DNA of 6,303 bases from Candidatus Bathyarchaeota archaeon (GCA_030589055.1 JAUUWK010000066.1:1-6303), one strand, 5' to 3'; counted from the stretch's first letter, positions 1 to 5,881 are shown. Numbers and translations: made by a program. The notes: a model not told the origin generated them from the letters alone.

Positions 1-893
1 GCTTTTTTGAAATGCAATGGCGTTGCATGGAAGGCTCCGCGAACCGTTACCTCTCCATAGTGAAGCAGTTCTGTGTTGACCTTGATTTCTGTTCCAAGTG
101 GGCATCCGCCAAATTCTAGGACTGTTCCGCCTTTCCTAACAAGTTTTAGGGCTTGCTCCCAAGTTTGTGGCAGCCCAATGGCTTCGATTACAACGTCTGC
201 GCCGTATCCGCCAGTTAATTGCCGAACCTTCGCTACCACGTTTTCTTTTCCAGCGTTAATTGTTCTGTCTGCACCTAGTTTCTTAGCGAAGTTTAGTCTT
301 TCCTCCACGAGGTCTATGTTGATTATTTTTCCTGCGCCCTCTTTCTTTGCGGTTAATAGATGTAGTAATCCTATGGGTCCAGCACCAATTACAGCAACTG
401 TATCTCCTAGTTTTATGTCTGCTTCTTCAGTTCCATGCAGCACGCATGCTAGTGGTTCGGTGATTGCAGCTTCCTCATAGGAAATGTGTTGCGGGATTTC
501 TTGCATGTTCACTAGAACGGTGCGGGCTGGAACTTTGATGTATTCCGCATAAGCTCCCCAGAGCCAAATCATGTTCTCGCAAAGATTGTATTTACCTTTC
601 TGACACATTCTGCAGTGCAAACATGGGGCGCTGTTGCCAGCACGGACTCGCATACCCTTTTTTGGCCATTTAAGTCCTTCGCCAACTTCAACAACTTCGC
701 CTGCCCACTCATGACCGAAAACTGTTGGAAGTTTTATGACTTTTTCAACATAGCCTCTTTGCAGTATCTTCAGGTCTGTTCCACAGGTTGTTGCTGCTTT
801 GACTTCAACGAGAACTTCGCCAGCCTCAACCTCTGGCACTTCAACGTCTTCGATTCTTAAGTCTTTTACACCGTAAAGCATTGCCGCTTTCAT
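1..893 (-). CDS. Zn-dependent medium-chain alcohol/polyol dehydrogenase, C-terminus cut by window edge
   Basis: MDR-superfamily NAD(P)-dependent alcohol dehydrogenase of the sorbitol/threonine dehydrogenase type (COG1063-like), expected to be cytosolic and to interconvert an alcohol or polyol with its ketone or aldehyde. The 297 visible residues start MKAAMLYGVKDLRIEDVEVP. Catalytic zinc ligands are C37 (TTCGTD), H61-E62 (FGHEWAG) and E146 (TEPLAC). The structural zinc site is complete, with C91, C94, C97 and C105. The Rossmann glycine motif GAGPIG is at 170-175, and D194 at the end of the second strand favours NAD over NADP. The family is usually about 340-350 residues, so roughly the last 50 are missing; this is truncation by the window, not a broken gene. 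It starts five bases after the stop of the upstream paralogue, so the two are probably co-transcribed. A GTGAT sequence overlapping that stop may serve as ribosome binding site. Family call is firm; the substrate is unknown. Confidence 0.93.
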   Translation of the reverse strand, partial: MKAAMLYGVKDLRIEDVEVPEVEAGEVLVEVKAATTCGTDLKILQRGYVEKVIKLPTVFGHEWAGEVVEVGEGLKWPKKGMRVRAGNSAPCLHCRMCQKGKYNLCENMIWLWGAYAEYIKVPARTVLVNMQEIPQHISYEEAAITEPLACVLHGTEEADIKLGDTVAVIGAGPIGLLHLLTAKKEGAGKIINIDLVEERLNFAKKLGADRTINAGKENVVAKVRQLTGGYGADVVIEAIGLPQTWEQALKLVRKGGTVLEFGGCPLGTEIKVNTELLHYGEVTVRGAFHATPLHFKK

Positions 894-898
894 TTTTA

Positions 899-1924
899 TC
901 ACGCGTTTAAGACTATAACTTTCAAACTCTCCCTATTTTCTAATGCTGTTTTAAAGGCTTTGGCAGTGTCTGCAAGCTTGAAGCGATGGGTTACCAGCTC
1001 TTTGACTTTTACTCTGTCGGATTTGATTAGTTCTAAAGCTGTTCTCGTTTCTAAATGTGAAGTTGAATAGGATGGGATTATTTGGATTTCCGAGAAAAAC
1101 AGTTCCTTTGGACTGATTTGCAAGTATTTTCCAGGACGAGTTGGGGCAAAAAGGCATATTTTTCCTCCTTTACGGCAAACGTTTAACCCAGCTTTGATTG
1201 CTTCTATGCTTGGCGCAGTCACAACTACAAGGTCTGCTCCGATTCCGTCAGTTTCGAGCTTAACAACCGCTTCTAAGTCCTCGTTTTCCGGGTTAACTGT
1301 GACATCTGCTCCAAACTTTTTTGCCATCTGCAGTCTATAGTCAATCAAGTCGCTTACAATCGTTTTTGTTGCCCCGAAAAATTTTGAGAGGACAGTGTGG
1401 ATTATTCCGGTTGTTCCGGCTCCAATTACTGCGACTGTATCACCTGCTTCAATGTTGCTTTTTCTAAATGCTCTTATACAACAGCCCACTGGCTCAATTA
1501 GCGTAGCTTCTTCGAAAGAAAGTGTTTCCGGGATTTTTAATGTGTCTATTTTGAGGTTTTGGGCTGGAACTCTGAAGCATTCTGCAAGTCCGCCGGGGTC
1601 AATGTGTGTTTTATGAAATTGTTCACATAACGTGTAGTCTCCGTGTGTGCAGTAATGACATGTTAAGCAAGCCGCATGGTGATGCACAAAAACCCTTTCG
1701 CCAACAATGAATTCTTCAACTTTGCTTCCAGCCTTGACGATAATTCCTGCAGGTTCGTGACCGAGAACAAGTGGAGCACGGCTCTTAAGGTACCAGTCCA
1801 TCAGGTCTGAACCGCATATTCCACAAGCCTTCATCTCCACCAGAACTTCGTCTTCACCAATGCCTGGTACTGGTACTTCCTCTAATCTTATGTCTTGTGG
1901 ACTATAGTATACGGCGGCTTTCAT
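899..1924 (-). CDS. Zn-dependent medium-chain alcohol/polyol dehydrogenase (complete)
   Basis: Second MDR Zn-dehydrogenase, 341 residues, full length for the family. The N-terminal GroES-like domain (about 1-150) carries catalytic zinc ligands C37 (GICGSD), H56-E57 (LGHEPAG) and E144 (IEPVGC). Structural zinc cysteines are C86, C89, C92 and C100, preceded by a His triplet at 81-83. The Rossmann domain (about 150-290) has GAGTTG at 168-173, where most relatives have GxGPxG, and D192 at the NAD-selective position. The C-terminal part returns to the catalytic fold and ends VIVLNA. The ATG at 1924 aligns with the start of the downstream paralogue (MKAA), supporting it. No Shine-Dalgarno precedes it, suggesting a leaderless or very short-leader mRNA; it would be first gene of the dehydrogenase pair. 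It faces a divergent cupin gene across 75 bases. The substrate is not readable; threonine, sorbitol, butanediol and sugar-acid dehydrogenases all share these motifs. Confidence 0.95.
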   Translation of the reverse strand: MKAAVYYSPQDIRLEEVPVPGIGEDEVLVEMKACGICGSDLMDWYLKSRAPLVLGHEPAGIIVKAGSKVEEFIVGERVFVHHHAACLTCHYCTHGDYTLCEQFHKTHIDPGGLAECFRVPAQNLKIDTLKIPETLSFEEATLIEPVGCCIRAFRKSNIEAGDTVAVIGAGTTGIIHTVLSKFFGATKTIVSDLIDYRLQMAKKFGADVTVNPENEDLEAVVKLETDGIGADLVVVTAPSIEAIKAGLNVCRKGGKICLFAPTRPGKYLQISPKELFFSEIQIIPSYSTSHLETRTALELIKSDRVKVKELVTHRFKLADTAKAFKTALENRESLKVIVLNA

Positions 1925-1999
1925 TTTGGTTCAATCGTTTTTCTATGGCTAAGCACTTAAGACTTTCCAATCTACATTACTTTGTAGGAAGCGAAGAAC
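1925..1999. promoter_or_regulatory. Divergent intergenic region between dehydrogenase pair and cupin
   Basis: These 75 bases separate two divergent starts and should contain both promoters. The only TATA-like element I see is the palindromic CTTAAG at 1957-1962. It lies about 35 bases from the dehydrogenase start and 41 from the cupin start, so it could serve either direction, but it is a weak match to the archaeal TATA consensus. AGGAAG at 1986-1991 is a plausible ribosome binding site for the cupin, eight bases before its ATG. No clear operator repeat is visible. Confidence 0.35.
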
Positions 2000-2341
2000 A
2001 TGTACGTTACAAGCATCAATGAGGTTAAAGAGTGTGAAATGGATGCGGAGGGTGCATGTGGTGTAAAAGTTAAGTATCTGTTACACGAAGGTGTAGGAGT
2101 CACAAGACTTCAGTTGAGACTTTTCACAATTGACATTGGCGGTTACACGCCTCTTGAAGGGCACAAGCATGAACATGAGGTTTTTATACTTCAAGGAAAA
2201 GCCCTTGTTAAAGGAGGAGACACTGAAGTCATCGTTGAAGAAGGAGACGTCATTTTCATTCCATCATGGGAGGAGCATCAATTCAGGAACGCAGGTGAAG
2301 AAAAGCTTCAGTTTTTATGCACGAAGGAAACTGTTGAGTGA
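2000..2341 (+). CDS. Small single-domain cupin protein
   Basis: A 113-residue protein that is essentially one cupin-2 beta-barrel. Motif 1 spans about 47-66, with H55, H57 and H59 followed by EVFILQG. Motif 2 spans about 82-97: G82, P88, H93, N97 in the usual G-x5-P-x4-H-x3-N spacing. These histidines would bind a single metal ion (Fe, Mn, Ni or Zn are all used in the family). When motif 1 is aligned with the common HxHxxEHE form, the first ligand position falls on E53 instead of His. Members include small isomerases, dioxygenases and sugar- or ligand-binding proteins, so no reaction can be assigned. There is no signal peptide, so it should be cytosolic. AGGAAG lies eight bases before the ATG. 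It is divergent from the dehydrogenase pair, which may mean a shared regulatory region, and is followed 34 bases later by a membrane protein gene. Confidence 0.88.
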   Translation: MYVTSINEVKECEMDAEGACGVKVKYLLHEGVGVTRLQLRLFTIDIGGYTPLEGHKHEHEVFILQGKALVKGGDTEVIVEEGDVIFIPSWEEHQFRNAGEEKLQFLCTKETVE

Positions 2342-2346
2342 AAATC

Positions 2347-2356
2347 TTTTATAAAA
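2347..2356 (+). promoter_or_regulatory. TATA box for the membrane protein gene
   Basis: TTTTATAAAA is centred about 25 bases upstream of the ATG at 2376. In archaea the TATA box lies about 26 bases before the transcription start, so the transcript would begin at or next to the ATG, that is, a leaderless mRNA. A weaker AAAGGA lies 12 bases before the ATG and could serve read-through transcripts from the cupin gene. Confidence 0.55.
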
Positions 2357-2375
2357 GAAAGGACAATGCGGTTCC

Positions 2376-2669
2376 ATGAAGATTGAAAAGCCTGAGAAAA
2401 TTGTTGGTTACGTGCTCCTCGTGATAGGGTTAATCTTCATAATTTTAGTAGCAATACTGGCGTACTTGGTCTTTGCAAGTGGGGCACAAATACCTCAGTT
2501 TGTTCCAGTTCCAGTAGGGGGAGAAGATGGGTTCGCCAGAGCCTTTGCAGCCTTCAGCAATGTCTGTCTAATCTTCTTCATTTTCATTGTAATCATTTGG
2601 GCGGGTTCAATAATTTCCAGCCGCGGCATAACATTGATCAAAGAAATAAAACTGAAAATTGTCGAATGA
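2376..2669 (+). CDS. Hypothetical two-helix membrane protein
   Basis: A 97-residue protein with two strongly hydrophobic segments, about residues 9-35 (IVGYVLLVIGLIFIILVAIL and on) and 60-81 (VCLIFFIFIVIIWAG and on). They are separated by an outward or inward loop of about 25 residues rich in Pro, Val and Gly with an acidic patch (GGED). Lysine-rich ends (KIEKPEK at the N-terminus, KEIKLK at the C-terminus) suggest both termini face the cytoplasm by the positive-inside rule. I see no catalytic motif and cannot assign a function. The layout resembles short conserved hypothetical membrane proteins I associate with Bathyarchaeia and some methanogens, but that is memory, not a search. It has its own TATA box and lies 34 bases after the cupin, so it may be transcribed separately. 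It converges on the E2 gene, with 56 bases between the stops. Confidence 0.8.
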   Translation: MKIEKPEKIVGYVLLVIGLIFIILVAILAYLVFASGAQIPQFVPVPVGGEDGFARAFAAFSNVCLIFFIFIVIIWAGSIISSRGITLIKEIKLKIVE

Positions 2670-2696
2670 AGTCTCGGCGAAGAAGTGAAAATCGTC

Positions 2697-2709
2697 AAAA
2701 AAAGAAAAA
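2697..2709 (-). terminator. T-rich terminator after the E1/E2 operon
   Basis: Read on the minus strand this is TTTTTCTTTTTTT, starting 17 bases after the E2 stop codon. Archaeal RNA polymerase commonly terminates at such oligo-T tracts without a hairpin. No strong stem precedes it. It lies in the convergent gap between E2 and the membrane protein gene, where a terminator is expected. Confidence 0.5.
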
Positions 2710-2725
2710 GCTGAGAAAACCTAGG

Positions 2726-3832
2726 CTAGTCTTCAAGCATTGCTTTTTCAATTTTCTTTTTGACTTTTCGCAGAAATTCACTGGCTGGGGCGCCGTCCAC
2801 AATTCTGTGGTCGTATGAAAGACTTAACATCATTATGGGCTTGATTTCAATTTTTCCATCAACCACAACAGGCTTTTCAACAACTCTTCCAACTGCAAGA
2901 ATTGCTGCTTCAGGCGGATTAATTATCGGTATAAAGAATTCAACACCGTACATGCCCAAATTTGTAACGGTGAAAGTTCCACCAGCCAAATCCTCATTTA
3001 CAAGCTTTCCCTGCTTAGCTTTTTCTGTCAACTCCTTAATGGCGACGTCTATCTCTTCCAAACTTCTCTTGTCAGCATTATATATAACTGGAACAACTAA
3101 CCCGTTTTCCGTTGCAGTAGCCACACCCACGTTCACGTCTTCAAAAATCTTTATCTGATTTCCTTGAAGCGTCGAATTAATTATGGAATATTCAGCTAAG
3201 CTTTTTGCAACAGCTTTCAAAAGAATAGCCGTGTAAGACACTTGAAGTCTGTTATGCAACGTTATGGCTTCTGAGACGTTAACCTCCATAACTACTGTGC
3301 TGTGGGGAGCTGTCTTGAAACTTAAAGAAATACGTTCAGCTGAAGTTTTTCTGAAGCCACTCAATGGAATTACTTCTTTGACCTTAGGCAGGACACCACT
3401 AGTTATCTCAATAAACCTTCTAACATCCTCCTCAACAATCCTTCCTTCAGGTCCACTTCCCTTGACAAGAGACAAGTCTAATCTATGCTCTTTAGCCAGA
3501 CGCTTCGCAGCCGGCGAAGCCAAAACTCTCTTCTCAACCCCTTCAACTGCCTTTGGTATTTCCGCGGATATTTCCGCTTCTGAAACCACTTCATCAGGAG
3601 CCGTTATAACAGCTAAAACCGCATTAACCGGAGCGTCAACACCTTCTTGCACAAGAATTTTTCGCAAAACGCCGAAGGCAGGAGCTTCCAAATCGTAAGT
3701 AGCTTTTTCCGAGAACACCTCAACTAGGGGTTCTCCCTTCTCAACACTATCTCCCTCTTTCTTGTACCACGTGCCAACGGTGCCTTCCTTCATCGTTAGG
3801 CTGAGCCTTGGCATAACAACTTTAGTCACCAT
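2726..3832 (-). CDS. Dihydrolipoamide acyltransferase, E2 of a 2-oxoacid/acetoin dehydrogenase complex
   Basis: Core E2 component: its lipoyl arm takes the acyl group from E1 and its catalytic domain transfers it to CoA. The 368 residues show the standard order. A single lipoyl domain (about 1-78) has lipoyl-lysine K43 in SEKATYD. A short linker follows, then a peripheral-subunit-binding domain (about 103-140, LASPAAKRLA to GPEGRIVEEDV). After a second short linker comes the acyltransferase domain (about 150-368) with the signature DHRIVDG; H342 and D346 are the catalytic pair. One lipoyl domain and short linkers make it compact, at the small end for E2. The ATG at 3832 follows the E1-beta stop after one base. 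AAGGAG at 3843-3848 lies ten bases upstream, supporting this start and translational coupling. It is the last gene of the operon. Acetyl-, branched-chain acyl- and acetoin-type E2 proteins share these motifs, so the acyl group is not defined. Confidence 0.95.
   Translation of the reverse strand: MVTKVVMPRLSLTMKEGTVGTWYKKEGDSVEKGEPLVEVFSEKATYDLEAPAFGVLRKILVQEGVDAPVNAVLAVITAPDEVVSEAEISAEIPKAVEGVEKRVLASPAAKRLAKEHRLDLSLVKGSGPEGRIVEEDVRRFIEITSGVLPKVKEVIPLSGFRKTSAERISLSFKTAPHSTVVMEVNVSEAITLHNRLQVSYTAILLKAVAKSLAEYSIINSTLQGNQIKIFEDVNVGVATATENGLVVPVIYNADKRSLEEIDVAIKELTEKAKQGKLVNEDLAGGTFTVTNLGMYGVEFFIPIINPPEAAILAVGRVVEKPVVVDGKIEIKPIMMLSLSYDHRIVDGAPASEFLRKVKKKIEKAMLED
2744..2761 (+). terminator. Possible T-rich terminator for the membrane protein gene
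   Basis: Three closely spaced T-tracts (2744-2748, 2752-2755, 2757-2761) lie about 75-90 bases after the membrane protein stop on the plus strand. They fall inside the opposite-strand E2 coding region, where they encode a lysine-rich C-terminus, so the composition may be coding-driven. This is the nearest T-rich stretch for plus-strand termination. Confidence 0.22.
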
Positions 3833-3833
3833 T

Positions 3834-4808
3834 TTAGATTATCTCCTTTACCGCCTTCATTATGGTCTTCTCACTTGGAATTACGTATTGCTCAAGTGGT
3901 GGACTGAAAGGGATGGGTGTGTCTGGTTCAGCTACACGTTTTATAGGTGCATCCAAATAATCTATGGCTTCTTCAGCAACTACAGCGGCGATTTCAGCAC
4001 TCACGCCAGCGGTTTTGCAGTCTTCGCTTACAACCACAAGTCTCCCAGTCTTCTTAACAGAATCAATTATTGCCTGTTTATCCAGAGGCACTAAAGTTCT
4101 TGGATCAACAACCTCCACACTTATACCTTCAACCTCAAGCTCTTCAGCCGCATTAAGGGCTTTATGAACCATGTATAAAGTGGCTACTATCGTCACGTCT
4201 GAACCTTCCCTTTTCACATCTGCAACTCCGAAAGGAACAGTGTACTCCTCTTGCGGAACCTCACCCTCCAATGGATACAAAAGTTTATGTTCACAGAAGA
4301 AGACCGGGTTGCTGCCGCGTATAGCGGTTTTCAAAAGCCCCTTTGCATCATAAGGCGTTGAAGGCACAACCACAAACATGCCTGGAACGTGCATGAACCA
4401 AGCCTCTAGGCTTTGAGAGTGATGTGCTGCTATGTTTACTCCGGCACCGAAAGGTGTTCTAATAACAAGCGGAACCTTTGCTTGACCGCCGAACATGTAG
4501 TGTATTTTTGCTGCTTGATTTGCAATCTGATCCATGGCTAGGGATGTTAGGTCGCCAAACATTATTTCAGCCACTGGACGCATGCCCGTTATAGCTGCAC
4601 CCACAGCCGCACCTATTATAGCCGACTCTGATATTGGAGTGTCCCTGACTCTTTCGTCTCCGAATTCTTCAGCTAAACCCTTCGTAACTTTAAAGGCACC
4701 TTGCCAATATCTTCCAATGTCCTCGCCCAGCAAGAAAACTGTCGCGTCTCTGCGCATCTCCTCTCTTAGCGCTTCTCTTAACGCTTCCCTATAGGCTATC
4801 TTCCGCAT
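3834..4808 (-). CDS. 2-oxoacid/acetoin dehydrogenase E1 component, beta subunit
   Basis: Beta subunit of the alpha2beta2 TPP-dependent E1, which decarboxylates a 2-oxoacid (or cleaves acetoin) and passes the acyl group to the E2 lipoyl arm. With the start chosen here it has 324 residues, normal for the family. The pyrimidine-binding domain (about 1-175) contains VFLLGEDIG, DTPISE (E61 is the conserved Glu that activates TPP) and AAHHSQSLEAW (H130 is the conserved active-site His). The transketolase C-terminal domain (about 190-324) contains VVDPRTLVPLD and ends PFSPPLEQYVIPSEKTI. An in-frame ATG at 4814 would add two residues, but the GAGGA at 4815-4819 abuts it directly; the ATG at 4808 has a workable six-base spacer and gives the typical MRKIAYREAL start. 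It follows E1-alpha after 17 bases and precedes E2 by one base. The sequence resembles both AcoB and PdhB types; substrate is unresolved. Confidence 0.94.
   Translation of the reverse strand: MRKIAYREALREALREEMRRDATVFLLGEDIGRYWQGAFKVTKGLAEEFGDERVRDTPISESAIIGAAVGAAITGMRPVAEIMFGDLTSLAMDQIANQAAKIHYMFGGQAKVPLVIRTPFGAGVNIAAHHSQSLEAWFMHVPGMFVVVPSTPYDAKGLLKTAIRGSNPVFFCEHKLLYPLEGEVPQEEYTVPFGVADVKREGSDVTIVATLYMVHKALNAAEELEVEGISVEVVDPRTLVPLDKQAIIDSVKKTGRLVVVSEDCKTAGVSAEIAAVVAEEAIDYLDAPIKRVAEPDTPIPFSPPLEQYVIPSEKTIMKAVKEII
3843..3848 (-). promoter_or_regulatory. Ribosome binding site of the E2 gene
   Basis: On the minus strand this reads AAGGAG, inside the last codons of E1-beta and ten bases before the E2 ATG at 3832. 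It fixes the E2 start and implies coupled translation of the two genes. Confidence 0.6.
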
Positions 4809-4814
4809 CTTCAT

Positions 4815-4819
4815 TCCTC
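4815..4819 (-). promoter_or_regulatory. Ribosome binding site deciding the E1-beta start
   Basis: GAGGA on the minus strand, in the 17-base gap after the E1-alpha stop. It touches the ATG at 4814 with no spacer but stands six bases before the ATG at 4808, which favours the downstream start. Confidence 0.6.
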
Positions 4820-4825
4820 GAAAAT

Positions 4826-5815
4826 TTAGGCGTAAACATCCTGCAAGGCTTCTTCTGCAGCCGGATACGAACTTTCCATAGCAAATTTGGCAGCCTCCTC
4901 AATTTCAGCAGAAACTTTCCTTTCAATCTGTTGAATTTCAGCTTCCATTACAACGTTTGTTTCCAAAAGTCTTTCCTTAAAACGCTTAATTGGATCGTTA
5001 CGTAACCAGTCTTCAACTTCTTCTTTTGGTCTGTACTTAGCTGGGTCAATGCGTGAATGTCCCTTATGCCTATAAGTTTTACATTCGATGAGGGTGGGTC
5101 CTTCGCCTTTTCTAGCCATTTCAACAGCTTTCTGTGCGGCTTCATAAACCGCTAAGACATCGTTTCCATCCACTGCAACACCGGGGATTCCGTAGGCTAC
5201 GGCTCTGTCTGCAACGTTTTTTACAAGCATCACGGTTGATTGGCGAGTTCCCATAGCGTAAACGTTATTTTCGCAAACAAAAATCACTGGAAGCTTCCAT
5301 ACAGCCGCCATGTTTATGGCTTCATGGAACGTTCCCTGATTTGACGCTCCGTCTCCAAAGAAACATGCTACAACGTTGTCCGTTCTCCTAAGTTTTATGG
5401 ATAATCCGGCTCCCATGGCTATCGGTAATCCAGCGCCCACAACGGCTGTTGCACCTAACATGCCCACTTTGAAGTCTGCGATGTGCATTGAGCCGCCCTT
5501 TCCTTTGCAGTATCCCGTTTTTTTGCCTAGAATTTCAGCCATAACTCGCTTTGGCTGGGCGCCTTTAGCTATGCAGTGACCATGCCCACGATGAGTGCTT
5601 GTGATATAGTCATCTTTTCTGAGGTTGCCACAAACGCCAACCGCTACGGCTTCCTCTCCCGTGTACAAGTGTATTGTTCCGGGAACAAGATTTTGAGCGT
5701 AAAGTTCAAAAACCTTCTCTTCAAAACAGCGAATCTCCAGCATTTTCCTATACAAATCAATATTTTTTTCCTTACTCAAGTTTAACGGCAATTTCCTTGT
5801 CTCCTCAGCAATCAC
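4826..5815 (-). CDS. 2-oxoacid/acetoin dehydrogenase E1 component, alpha subunit (GTG start)
   Basis: Alpha subunit of the heterotetrameric E1. It binds the TPP diphosphate and Mg ion and, with the beta subunit, decarboxylates the substrate. The 329 residues match the family length. Visible motifs are HRGHGH at 75-80, the TPP motif GDGASNQG at 154-161 closing with ENN at 182-184, and the phosphorylation-loop equivalent YRHKGHSRIDPAKYR at 248-262, including H253. The stretch with CKGKGGSMHI (103-112) is typical of acetoin and pyruvate dehydrogenase alpha subunits rather than the branched-chain type. The first codon is GTG; a TATA box centred 26-27 bases upstream puts the transcript start at that codon, so the mRNA is probably leaderless. 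The next in-frame candidates are a TTG at codon 9 and an ATG at codon 25, the latter inside the conserved LYRKML segment. First gene of the three-gene operon; no E3 gene is adjacent. Confidence 0.95.
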   Translation of the reverse strand: MIAEETRKLPLNLSKEKNIDLYRKMLEIRCFEEKVFELYAQNLVPGTIHLYTGEEAVAVGVCGNLRKDDYITSTHRGHGHCIAKGAQPKRVMAEILGKKTGYCKGKGGSMHIADFKVGMLGATAVVGAGLPIAMGAGLSIKLRRTDNVVACFFGDGASNQGTFHEAINMAAVWKLPVIFVCENNVYAMGTRQSTVMLVKNVADRAVAYGIPGVAVDGNDVLAVYEAAQKAVEMARKGEGPTLIECKTYRHKGHSRIDPAKYRPKEEVEDWLRNDPIKRFKERLLETNVVMEAEIQQIERKVSAEIEEAAKFAMESSYPAAEEALQDVYA

Positions 5816-5836
5816 AAAGCTTACGCTCTTATAGAG

Positions 5837-5846
5837 TTTTAAATAT
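5837..5846 (-). promoter_or_regulatory. TATA box of the E1-alpha/E1-beta/E2 operon
   Basis: On the minus strand this reads ATATTTAAAA, a good archaeal TATA match, centred 26-27 bases before the GTG start at 5815. That spacing predicts transcription starting at the start codon. No ribosome binding site is visible between box and start, consistent with a leaderless mRNA. Confidence 0.58.
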
Positions 5847-5855
5847 TTTTATATT
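5846..5855 (+). promoter_or_regulatory. Possible TATA box of the exported protein gene
   Basis: TTTTTATATT on the plus strand would place a transcription start near 5877, leaving a leader of about 18 bases that contains the GGAAGGA ribosome binding site. The adjacent TTTTAAATAT at 5837-5846 could serve instead. The two boxes abut, so the divergent promoters probably share the same AT-rich block. Confidence 0.38.
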
Positions 5856-5881
5856 GCCCTAATAGTTGTTGAATGCTAAAC

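Noticed and set aside
73..480. Plus-strand open frame of 135 codons
   Set aside because: It lies antisense to the first dehydrogenase, whose zinc and NAD motifs are intact in the minus-strand frame; the predicted protein is low-complexity Ser/Pro/Ala.
1925..1999. Search for an operator or inverted repeat shared by the dehydrogenases and cupin
   Set aside because: Apart from the six-base CTTAAG I could find no longer symmetrical element.
2495..2698. Minus-strand open frame opposite the membrane protein gene
   Set aside because: The plus-strand frame has a TATA box at correct spacing and a convincing two-helix layout; the reverse frame shows nothing.
2719..2729. CCTAGG palindrome and repeated CTAG near the E2 stop as a terminator hairpin or recombination site
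   Set aside because: Too short for a stable stem and no flanking repeats; the nearby oligo-T tract explains termination.
2760..3158. Plus-strand open frame of 132 codons, and a similar one at 3264-3698
   Set aside because: Both are mirror frames of the E2 gene, with Ser/Thr-rich translations and no recognisable domain.
3762..4094. Plus-strand open frame crossing the E2/E1-beta junction
   Set aside because: It overlaps two well-supported minus-strand genes and has no ribosome binding site or family resemblance.
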